64,000 nucleotides of DNA from Mesaphorura yosii (lineage: Eukaryota; Arthropoda; Collembola; Poduromorpha; Tullbergiidae): contig WIXG01000053.1 in NCBI GenBank assembly GCA_009869945.1, positions 124,001-188,000 on the forward strand, given 5' to 3'. Numbering within the stretch: position 1 is the stretch's first letter; every line of letters begins with the position of its first letter. The notes below the pieces were generated by a model. It did no database searches. It was not told the origin of the DNA and worked only from the letters and a program-made list of their open reading frames with translations. Both the position numbers and the translations under genes were made by a program. Of the stretch, positions 41,301-53,300 are shown in pieces.

Positions 41301-44300
41301 ACACACAACAGATCGCATATTTCTCTTCCGTCGAGGACAGCAGTCCCATCATCACCGTCGCCATTCCTGCATCCAGCACGAATAGCGGCAGCAGCTTTGC
41401 CCTGCACGTTTCACGACGATGCGGACTCCCAAACTTTTCTTTTTTATTAATCTTCTTGTTTCCCATTGCACTCCAAAACTTGTCCAAACTAAACGAAATT
41501 TGTGTCGAGTCGTCGTCGGCTGCCGACACACTGTTCGAATTTCTATTACTTTCCGCACTTCACTTTACTGCACTACTTTCCTCGAGCTCCCATCTCCTCT
41601 CCATCTTTTCCTCATTTCGAACGGGAACGATGATGATAGACTACTCAAACGCAGGCTCAGGTTAGCAAGAAAAGTCGTTGACGTCCTAGATTACAGTTTG
41701 CAAACTGAGACAACGCAAGGCACAGCGCAGAGTCAAAGTCAAGCTGGAATCGCACAGCACAGACGCCTGAGCTTCTTTACAATTCAATGCCGGACGCATG
41801 TGGACACTCTTTTGAGCCAACTGCTTGTATTCATTTTCACACGACAAACTTTTTCAAGTATAAAAATGTTTTCTTCCAGACACTTTCTATCTATTTATTC
41901 CGTTCAGCGCCGAACGGGTCAGCATTTTGTATCCTCAGAAGGATTCACAGAGAAAAGCTCTCAGACTTCGTTAATATTCGAACGAAAGAAAGTTTGAAGC
42001 TGAACGACGGACAAACTCGTCAAATACATCGTTCAGGAGGACTTGACTCGTGGTTCTTCGCCTCAGAAGTTGGTTGCGATTTCTTCAATTCAATTTATTT
42101 GCCGACTCCCTTGTGATTTACTTTCTGTTTACGACATTAACTCTTCGCCTCCTGGAATCCTTCATTTTAATTTACTTGGTCAAGACGGGGGACCGCAGAG
42201 ACTCTGCGAGAGAAATGAAGCCCTAAGGAATTGCTGCTCTGCTCCGAGCAAAGCCAGACTCCAGCTACGAAGAAGGTAATTGCATCTGAGTCGTAATTCC
42301 AACCTAACGAAAATCAGCCCAAGACGAGATGCAGACAGCGAATTCACAAAGGGGATGAAAGTCAGTCATGTGAAAAACAGTGCAGACGCTCTTCCTCTCG
42401 CCAATTATAAAATTTTAATTCCAGATCCAAGTCCAGAAACTCAATTAAAATTAAGCCACTGACTTTAATTTAATTCCAGCGTGTCCATGACTCGGCCCCG
42501 AATTGAAATTGAGGAGGCTTCCACGCCTTCAAATTATCCCTAAATCTCATCAATTACAGATGCGGAGAAAGTCAAATAAATACGTAAAGTTTACAAAAAG
42601 AAAAATTGAACGACATTCATCACTCGTCCCCTAAAAATTAGAACAAAACCTGAAACAGGTTTCCTGATTGCGTCTCCAAAAGTTGGGTGCTCAGTTCTCA
42701 CACCACACGGCCTAAACTTATTTAAATTCTTTTACTTTCCAACAACTTTCTTCTGCTCTTCTTACCGCAATTTCAGGCAAGCATTGTTCCAAGAACGACA
42801 GCGACAGCTTCGGCAGGGAAAACTTTTCGAGATGCATAACAATTAATCGCGGCCACGAAGAGGTGCAAAAAACCGTACGTTATGGCATTGAAAGCGACCA
42901 AATGGCTTTCAAAGAGCCAGTAAAATACCTTCTTTTGTGAGCACAGTTTTTGTCACATTCTCGCCAATATGACAATTTTGGAACAAAGCTTCAGGCATGC
43001 TTGTGCAGAACGTGAAAGGATCGCAGAGCGAGTGTGGAGGCAGGCGTAATAGCGGCAGTTGAGGAAGAAATACAGCAGCAGTTAAGACACACACAAACAA
43101 AACGATTTATCTTAAACACATGTTCAAAATCCCTTGATATGTATTTGAGGAGAGAGGCAGAGCGAACCAACGCACAGAGCAGGCAGGGGTAAGAGAAAGC
43201 GAAATAGGTTTACATATGGGGAAAATAAACGGATCCATCTGTCTATAACAGCACACAGGTTATATGTTGTATTTCGAACGAGATCGCTTCCGAATTATTT
43301 CACAACAAGCGACGTTACTCTGAGTGGAGGCTTGATGCTATTTTGTTCTTCCGTTCAAACTGCAAACTGCCGTTCTCTAGAATTCAGTCTCCGCTTGGAT
43401 CTTGCCAGTATGGGAAATGCTTAATTAATCGCTGACAAATAATTAAGTGGCCCGAGCATACGAAAACCGACACTGCGCCAGGTTGCCTGTAAGATCTCCA
43501 AACAGAGATTTATTCGACACCAGCCTCGCTCTCCATCTGCTCACCCAACCTTCCGCTTTACCTCTAAAATTAACCCCGCTTTAAAGTACGGTAAACATTC
43601 TGTCGGAAACTTCCACTGAAGTGAGACGACGGTGCCGCAAGAATTAATCTTGCCGACGCAAACAAGAAATCAGGCAATCGCAAATGGCTAAACCCTAATA
43701 AGGAGCGACACAAAGACAAAGGACAAAGCAGGCAAGGATGAGCAGACTTCATTTCCAATGCATGTCAACGTCCGCGCTAGGCCAGCACGGGCACGGAAGC
43801 AGGTCGAATTTAATAGACTCTCGTGCCTCGTCACAGCTCTTTGGCCGGGTAGAGTGTAAGCGAGAATTACGCTGAAAATCCTCCTGAGCTTAAATTCAAT
43901 GAAACACTTTTCCCAAATAAATAAACTAAGAGGAACAGAAAAATCTGTCTAGAGAGAAAACATGGCAGGCGCTCGGCCCCGCTCCCGTAAACGCTTCTTT
44001 CCGTGGCCTGACAAGCCGTTTTCGAGTCTCGTCTTTGCGCGAAGACGAAAGCAAAGAGTGAAAGAGGCCGAGTGTGAGGAAGGCAGGAGAGAGACAATCT
44101 CAGAATTTCTTGTACCAAAGTACACTTATGCTGCGACCGACGTGTGTGGATGATTTCAAATGCAGAGCACGAAGAGTTCAAATCGGAAAACTAGTTACCA
44201 CTCACAATCACTTGCGCGTATGTACACAGGACTGACGCACATATTTACTCCGAAACTACCACCTTAAACACTGCTTGAGTATATTACGCCTCGACGACTA

Positions 44301-47300
44301 AATGGGACCGACTGCGACTGCAACGGAAAATAGACTTGAAAATCGCTCCACTCGAGAGCATGGAGTAGAGACAGGTTCAGCAAAATCTGAACGTGGCAAC
44401 GAGTTTCACTGTCAGTCGGCCGCCTATCGCTTCACCATGCTGGAACACAAGAAATCGCACACAGACAATGAAGAAGCGTGTCTCGTGTGTCGTGTTCCGG
44501 TGGTTTATGAACGGATTAAGCCGACGAGCAGCAAGCAGCGGCAGCGGTGTGTCGTGTCGTGTCGGAGATTGAATTCACAAACTGTAATTTGTCATTCACA
44601 GCTCACAAGCGCCCGCCCGCCGACCCACAAAACGCAGGAGTGCTGAACAAGCTTGTTAAACATAGACTGTTAATGAATACATGAATATTAATTACGTCGT
44701 TAATACTTGAGCCGGTAAGCCTTAATTACCAGCCAGTAATGGCCATAACGAAATATCACGACTTATAAACTTGGTGTTGATGTTTAGAGCAGGGATGAGA
44801 ATCAGATTAGGGTTGATTGCCTTGAACGCTGTTGCGTGTTGCCCATTCAAAAACTTTCACTCACGACGACGCACTGGAACGACGACGATGGAGGTAAATC
44901 GTCTAGCCTCACTTTCTCGTGCACACGGGTGAGTCGCATTCGATGCTTTCACTCTCTTTAAAAACGTGTTCTCGACTGTGCGTGTTGCTGCTTTCTCCCG
45001 TGCGCTTTATACCAGTCTTGACTGCACGGCACCGCATCGCTACTCGGAGTCTGAAGTCTGAAAGCAGCAGAGACTCCGTTGTAGAACAGCGGATCTTGCA
45101 CGCCGAACAGTAACGGCAGAGGAGCCTGCTTGCTCAGGAGAGATGAAAGGGAAAGAACGAGATTGCTGCTTGGCACTGAAGCTGCTAGCTGCATCTGATT
45201 GTGTTAAGTAGAAACGCTCTTTTGACTCTCGTCATGGTCTCAGGCATGTGCGGGTTTAGATTAGCTGCAATCCTAAAAATTCTCTGTCCTCGTGTCACGA
45301 GTCTCTTGCTTGCTAGCTCTCTGAGATTCAAAAGTTCGACATTGTCATACGACGACACTGCAAACATTCCCTGAATACAAAGTGAGCACTGTTCCCAAGC
45401 AAGCCAAATAAGTACAAAGACCTTACAAACGACAATAACAAAGCCTTCGGTCGTGTAATGTCAAGTGCGCATGATAATTACTTTTCTAGACCCCCACTCC
45501 AACTTCCTGCAAGAAACTGCAGAGAAAACCCACCTGATAAACAACACACGAGGAAAGTCTTCCGTTGAGCCAAATTAAAACCTGAAAGCCTTCCGTGCCG
45601 TGCTTTCACTTTTAAACTTTTACCTTTCCCGTTCCGTGGCCGTGGCCGTGGCCAAATTACGAAAAGAAGGATCAAAAGAAAGGTTGTGACGAGCAAATTG
45701 CCAGAGAGGAGGTTGTGAATGTTTAAAATGCTGATTATTGCAACCCTCGACTAAAAGTGTGCGGGTAATTGACTGAAATCTCGTTTTTGCCAACAAAGGC
45801 AAATTCTGACTGATGAAGTCACAGTCAAAGTCACAGTAGCTTTCTCTTTCATCACGCGCTGCTGCAGTGTAGCTTTCTTTGTCTCATCTTTCCCAGGCCA
45901 GAGAGAGAGCGTCAGCGACTGCTACTGCAGAGGAGTAAAAGCAGCACGACACGCATCGCAGAATGGAGCCAGTCAGAGCTTGCTGGGGCTTCTCACAGAG
46001 GCCAGCGCACTTCTTTCTCAGGGAACTCGACTTGATTCTGAAGCTCTGGTCTTCCCTCATTTTCACAGGAGGCCATTGCATTTTGTAGAGGCTTTCCAAG
46101 CTGGCTCCATACGCGAGAAGAATTCGACTGCGATGAGTTCAGAGCGACATCAAAGCGAAATCTACACGCGGCATCAAAAGGCCTCTCATGTTCTCATCTC
46201 TGAGGACGCACGCCGCGTTTTGCGCCCATTCCATAAATTAAATTATACAGACACTTTGCAGAAGAGTGGGGCTCCGAAATGCTAATGCAAGGTAAATGTA
46301 AATATTGTAAATTAGATCGAGGTGCCAGAGGCCGATTGATCTGATATTTGAACCAAATCATAATCTGCCGATGCAGCAGCAGTCAGCAGTGGCTAATGGT
46401 GAAAGTATATGAATGAAAGCAGGCAGATGCCAAACGTGTAGAATCTACTGTGACTGTGCCAAGTGCTCAGCTCGCGCACAGCAGCACGCAGAACATCGCA
46501 ACAAAAAAAGAAAAATACACGACGTGTGAAGTTGAAATAAGACGAGACGCGACGAGACGAAAGAAAAAGAAAATCTATTTTCAGCTTTCTCTTTTCATCC
46601 ATTTGTAAAATTACGTTTCCCTTTGCAGCACGCCGGGCGGGGAGTTGAGGAAATTTGGAAAAATGGTCTGGCCCAGCCCGTAACGTTGTAACAGGGAAAC
46701 AGACAAGCAGGCGCGCGACGAAGGCGAAGATAGGCAGAAATGGCAGAAAAGTTTAAAATTACGAATGGGAATGAAATATGACGCCTGACATTGGAATGAA
46801 TCAACATAAACTTGTGCGTATACGTGCGGTGTGGCACGTGGAATGCATAATGTGTTGTACTGCAATGTGGGCTGCTCAGATTAGTTTTCAACACAACTCA
46901 ACAACGAATTCGATTTGATTTGAAAAAGACCTGGAATTGGATTACAGTAATTTCGGAATTACGTCACTTGTAGGTTGTTGTGATTGGATTCAAATCTTAA
47001 GCCTTTAGTTTTTTGTACCTGCAATTTAGCTCAAGACGTTTCTAATGACACAGAAATTTATTGTGTAGCTTAAGCCCAGCTCTCTACTGGCAAGTTTGTA
47101 ATTTGTAGTTTATATTGCATACACAAGCCATCCATTTTAATTATTCCGTTATGTAAAGTGAGGTGCAGGCGGTACAGTGTGTTAAGTTCATAAGAGGCCC
47201 CCGGGTATGCTTTTGCAGGCTTCGTCCTGCAAGAATACTGTCTTGCAAGGGGTCGGGAACAACTTTTTGATAAACAGGGTCTTTATGTGGGCATGTTAAT

Positions 47301-50300
47301 CGGCCACAATAAAAACGTCGTGGTCACAGCTTCTCTTTAGTTAACAAAGAGAAAGGATTTTGAGACCCTTCTGGCAACCGTAACTTTCAGGCCAAACTTT
47401 GGAAACTGAGTGAATGAGGCCTAGCTTTGGTTATATATTCTGAACCACTGTGTCAATAGGTTGCCTCTGGGCAACAATTCGATCGTTGTTTCTTAGGTGT
47501 GTAAGAACATCGCACCCCCTTCTTCCTACCCCTGTCTCCAAGGTAAAAGTACACATTTTAACGTAAAATTTCCCCAATATCTTCCGGTCAGCATGATTCC
47601 TCTCCTGCAGGTGTCATTTTTTCGATGATATAAATTGTTGTGCTTATATTCAATGCGTTTTCAGATATTTTTAAAGGGACATATAGTGAATTGCCTTCAT
47701 CTTTTGCTGATACAACACTGACAAATTTGGAGATTTTGCTGCCATCCACCCTGAGCTTCCTATTTTCCAAGAGTCCTTGGTGGTTGTAGTTGAATAGCCT
47801 TTTCATTGCAAGAGAAAGATTTTCTGAACGTTTCAGGCCTCCCTTTCGATGCTATGTCCAGAGTTTGACCAAGCGCTGCCCCGTACTGTTGGGCACTTCT
47901 AATTTCTTACCTATCTGGAAGCAGAAGTAGCCTGATCACCTGAGTGTGTTAAGCGCCCATCTTTTCAATGCATTTTTATCCTCAGAATACGGGGATACTC
48001 TGGTAAAAATTTCACGAAATTCGGATAACACAATAAAAAAGTTCTGGTCTTTTGAATTCGTCCGAAAAGAAAAAATTTAGGGAGCTTTTTATGAGCTTAA
48101 CACGTTGTAGAACATCGAAGCTGAGCAAACAATGATCTGGAAAGTACAAAATCTGTTACCGCTTGTAAAACAAGCGCATCTGAAACGCAGGCAGGCATCA
48201 GAGTTGGAAGAGAATTGATGACCATGGGACGGCAATGACGCAGGGCACTCATTACGCCAAGAATAGAAGAGTACGTAATTAATTTCTTAAACCCACTCAG
48301 ATTCAGTTAAGCGCCTATGATGGCCTTTCACGCCGTGGCGTGGCCTTTGGCGTGATAATGGAGGATCTTTCAACAGGAATGCTGCATGCATGCTCGGCTC
48401 CAGCCACGTGGCTAAATGTTTTAACGAGTTAATACACCCAATACAGGTGACCAGGCCAGGTGGAAACTCGTACGTTTTATTTTGCACGTAAATGAGATGC
48501 ATCTTGCTCTGTGTTTGACTATGGCCCAAAGTACGTATACTAATGATGCACCATTTATATCCATTAAAACCATGGTTTATTAATACTTATGTAAATATAA
48601 CCGTGAGTAAAATAAAGTTAGCTTGCCCGCACATGAATTTATGACAGCCATCGGCATATCTTTCATGCCATGGCCATGGCTGCCATGCGGGCGAGTGTTG
48701 CCGTGGTTAGCTCGCACGGAAATATTCCACCGTGCCCAATGATTGTGGCCGCCTGTGTGTTCTGTTCTGTGTTCGTAGAGCAAATTATGATTAAGTATAT
48801 ATACTGCTGCCAACAGCAGCAGCAGTGAGCAGTACATTAGTGCAATTGCAGGTGTCTCTCCACGCTCATTTAAAATTCATAAGTCATAAAGCATGAAAAA
48901 GGAACAATAATTCAATGACTGCCCTTTTCTCATTCTCGTTACTCCTCCTGCGCGAAAAAGGCCTTGACTAGACCAGGATTCAATTGTAATTGCCGTACGC
49001 GAACAAGAAAAGACCTCCTTTCTTCGCCGATGTTAATTTATTAAATTCCCATTATGTAGCAGCATCAAAAACCGACGACTGGAAGTCGGTGCTGCTTGCA
49101 CAATTGCAAGTGCGTTGTGATGCAATTATACGCCTCTTCACAATCTGGACATCTTTTTCGCATTATTTTTATTTGCTCAGACGACAGGCAGGCAGGAAAC
49201 GGGAGAAATGGCGAGAGAAAGGAAGGAAACTGAAGCGCTTAGACACGGGACAATGCACCATGCGACAACGATCGTAATCGCGTTGTTGATGACGAGTGAT
49301 AAAACTGTTCAACCAAAAGTATTCAGCCCGTCAAATCATATAACAATGCGAGTGTGTTTCCTCTGCTCAGAAATTCCCTGGTTTTATTGTAAACACGATA
49401 AAAACGCAGCGTGCCGTGGCAGCACCCGAACACATGTGAGATGTGAAAGTGGAGCCAAGCGGAGGAGAAAGCTGCTGCTCGATCTGCTCAAGATGAAGAG
49501 GAGAAAGGAAAATGCTCTTAAACTTTAATAGGCCACTATTTTTAAAAGGTTTTCTTCTCCCTGCTGCTCAAACTCCGTGCGAGTAATAAACGCGGCGGTG
49601 AAAGTCGTATCAATGAAGCGCATGAAAATGTGATGATGATATTTTACGCATGAAAACATGCAATAAAAATAAAAATAGAATGAAACTGCCGACGCAGACG
49701 GAGTGAACCCGTCCCGTGAACCCACCAACTTAATGTGGCGTGCCGTATCATCTTCACGCACCTGCAGTGCTGGCAGCGCAGGAGTAACTGTGATTGCGTA
49801 CCGAAATTGTAATTGAATATTGAAATGGCGAATCCTCAAAACTAATGCAGCAAAACTTTTTGTTAAAGTCTGTGCTCAACGTTTTGCACGTCGCCGTCTC
49901 CACATTGCCCAGGCTACGAATGGCGATGGCGAGCGAAAGAGTGCTGTAAATAGCACTGATACATACGCAGAAGGCAAGAGATATGTTGTCAGAGCTGTCA
50001 GTAGAGTTTTATTATAATCTTTACAAGCACAGGACAGGATTGACAGGAAACAAACAAGTCCGAGTTTTCGCTGGAAATCTTAATTTAATTTCCTCACGAA
50101 AAACAGCCAAATGCTTTCTGCTACAACTACAAAAATTTTCCGCTTTTAGCAATACTTGCCAGTTGACATGTCGCTGGTAGTATTATAATAGTTAAAAGTT
50201 AAATAAAGGTACAGGTTAAATTTATGAATTTATTGCTCTCCATTCCTCCTCGCAAAAAAGTGTACTCGGTCAACGCACTCGGGAGGTCACTCCATGGTTA

Positions 50301-53300
50301 TACTTAGATATAGGAAGTCACATTAAGTCATGTACGATCAAAGCTCACTGCACGTTTGCTCGAAAGTGTCACAAGAAAGAAGCAAATGACGATCAATAAT
50401 CAATACAAATTGATTGTTCCCGAGACAGCAACGGCAACGGAAGGGGCGCATAAAGTAAATGACACGATTACCTCGTTTTACTATGACGGAGCCTTCCACA
50501 AATTAAAAGCGTATCGGAAATAATGTTTCATGCTCCGCTTACATGCTACGTCGAGCCGAACCAAGTACCAAGTCGAGCCGGTCAAGGCCAGCTGCATAAA
50601 GAATAATTCGTGGTTATTAAAACTGACAACAATTCATATTTTACTGCCACATTTGCGTTTATGTCGATGATTGCTGACTTTACAGTGCTAATTATGGCTT
50701 CTGACCGTGTGGTAATTTCGCAGTGCACATGTACGTGAGTAATTTCGGACTCATTCCAGCAAGTGAGGTTTTCAAGAAAAATAAATGCTGTGCATTGAAT
50801 GCATGCGGGCACAGACTGCAGGCCCCCACAAAGGCGCGCGCCCGTACAAAGAATATGATCTTGATTAATGAGTGCGATTGATACTGACTGCTGACCCAAA
50901 TTCACTTATTAACAAATTACCGATGCTGCTGGAGGTGGAAAATTCTCGAGGAGATATGTGCGAGGAATCTAGGCTAATGCAATATATCAGCTCAGCAGTA
51001 GCAGCAGCAGGGAAAGGAGCAAGCACGAATCGTGGACGGCGTGGAGTAGGAAGACTTCAAGGCGGACGGGAGCCAAGGAATGAAAGTGATCTACGGCAAG
51101 TATCGCCAAGGGAATTTTATTAGCTGCTACTTCCCAAACACGTCAAAGAGAAAGTTTCTGTACTGCCAGACAGTAATTACTCATTTGCCATTGCCCATTG
51201 GATCCGTATTCGTATTTCGTATCCAAAGCCATTTGAGTTTATCGTGTTGCTGCTGCGTTAAGTTAAGCAGGGTGTGACCGGATTTCAGCGAGCGGGCCTG
51301 AAATACCAGAAACACGATCACACAAAAGGCTACTTGTTGTTGATTTGCTTGAAGTTAAAGTGGTAAATTTGGAAACAGTAAAGAGCCAAAGCCAAAGTAT
51401 CTTGTATGCCTGCCTGTTCAGAAAATCCTTACCTTGCATTGCCATTGGCCAGTTAAACGGTAACGAATGTGGGCCATGATCTGATGATAATGGTATGACG
51501 GTATGTCAACCTCAATCAATACCCGCACATAATCCAGAATAAACAACAAACAAGCAAGCAGGCTTTGACTACGACGAACGACGCGACCGGCCTGTAATAA
51601 AACGTCAATAACAAACACGTTTGGATTGGCTCGGTTCCGCACGGCCTCGAACGGCCGAACGGTAAGTTGATTCTGACGCTATCGCCATCATGACCCATTC
51701 CTTATCTTTTATAATCATGCCTGTCTGTGACGAACACCGCAAGTGGAAGTGAACCACTAGAATAATGCAACGGAGACATGGCAGTAATTCTTTTATTTCG
51801 TGTTTACGTGCAGAGAAGCGGGAGAAGTGCAGACCACACCAGCCAGCAGCGCCGAAACCGAAAACCGACCCGAATACAACTACAAACGTTGCTGCAAAAT
51901 AGCAAAATCTCAAATCTGCGCGCATGTGAGCCCATACCCCCTTTCGACAATCAAATCTCTGACAGAGAGGATTTCGTTTTATTCCTTTTAAGTTGCTCCT
52001 TCATGTTGTCTCGTAGAAAGCGAAATCTTTTCATTTCTAGGTTCAGAAGTTCATGCTCTGCTCATACCCAGCAAATTCTGCGTCAGCGTCTGTCTGCCGT
52101 ACGTGCCTTGCTCAATCTGACAGATCCGAATGCTGCGCTGCGTGCTGGAGGCAGCAGGCTTCAGTTCAAAGCAGATTTAATAAAAGAGCCAGGAGGCTCA
52201 AAACTCAAGCGAAGGGATTTTAAAGCATGACAACGCGTTCCGCGTACACGCGAACTGAAGCGCAGTGCGGAAATTCTGCCTGGGTTGAAGAAAATGACAA
52301 ATTAACAACTTATTATTACGCGACGTTTCATATCGTTGAGTACGAACCATTCACGACTCACGAAAACATGGCCCTCGCCTTCAGCGAGCAACGCAGCTCG
52401 TGACAGTGACGGTCGAGACCAAGAATCAATTAATATTTTACTACCAATTCTGCGCAGTTTGCCTCTCACTTCTGTGAAGGCCGTTAAAGATTTAATGGGT
52501 TTCCTTAAGTTTCAGTTTCATCTGCTGTCACGTGATTTGGCAGCTTCTCATTTCACATTTCGCTCTTTCGAGTTATGACGCACTTAAAACTTTTAATACC
52601 CGTGAAAAGTGCAATGGGTCTGACGAATGGCGCATCCATCATTTTATTGTGAGAAATAAAACAACGAAATGAGATCCAGCGTAGATATAAACTGCCTCAT
52701 CGCCGGGTGCCGAATCGCAGCGGCAAAGCAAAAGCAAAGCGGTGATAGCGCACGAGAGGTTGCACGTTGCAGTCATGACATGGACCAAGATTTATGAGTC
52801 GTGAGGAGCACGGCTGGGATTACTGCGGATAATAAATAGTCCGGCACTCCAGCAGAGCCCGTTTTGTTGTTGTGCTGGGAATTGCGTATTCTCAATTGTT
52901 CAGACTATGATTTAAAATGCGAATAAATAATTTAAGGTCGGGATTTAGAAAAACCTCAGCAACTCGACTCCAGTGCTGTTTCAAGTGAGCATGGAAAGGA
53001 AAGTGAGAGACGACACGTGAAATGGATGCGAAAAGAAATGAAATTGGGCTTACCAGTTGCAGAACAGTATTGACCACGTCTTTATTCGAGACCTGACCAA
53101 CTTGAATAAGGCCGACGAGGACTGCGAATTTGACACTGGGTTTTTCCGAGGACGAGCCCAGGTCGATGCTGGTCACCTGGCCCCCTGTGTTGCCTCCGTC
53201 GCTCCCACCGCCACTGTTCGGATCAGCACTGACGTTTGTTGCTGTGGCTGCACTCGACTTGAGGGCAGCCTCGAGCGAGGCCGGGTCCAGCGTCGTGCTC

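Larger units (their letters stand above)
47175..48107. mobile_element. DNA transposon with terminal inverted repeats and TA target duplication (Tc1/mariner-like or similar, probably non-autonomous or decayed)
   Basis: The ends form an inverted repeat: the left begins CAGTGTGTTAAGTTCATAAG (47175-47194) and the right, read inwards on the other strand from 48107, begins CAACGTGTTAAGCTCATAAA. Over about 28 positions there are six differences, all transitions. A TA dinucleotide sits immediately outside both ends (47173-47174 and 48108-48109), as expected for a TA-targeting element. The interior (933 bp in total) has no long open frame; the longest is 72 codons on the minus strand (47588-47806) with no recognised transposase motif. 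A 7-bp hairpin lies close to the left end (47213-47232). It sits inside neurobeachin intron 1. Confidence 0.8.
28398..53053. other. Neurobeachin intron 1 (about 24.7 kb)
   Basis: Separates the first coding exon from the rest of the gene. Besides the transposon (47175-48107) and the candidate exon (35333-35774), it holds overlapping long open frames on both strands at 40.5-42.1 kb, a CT repeat and a perfect hairpin (39384-39405). Long first introns of neuronal genes often carry enhancers; none can be assigned from sequence alone. Confidence 0.85.

Noticed and set aside
47182-48100. piggyBac-type interpretation using the TTAA inside each end
   Set aside because: The inverted repeat extends seven bases outside both TTAA sites, so TTAA is internal and TA flanks fit better.
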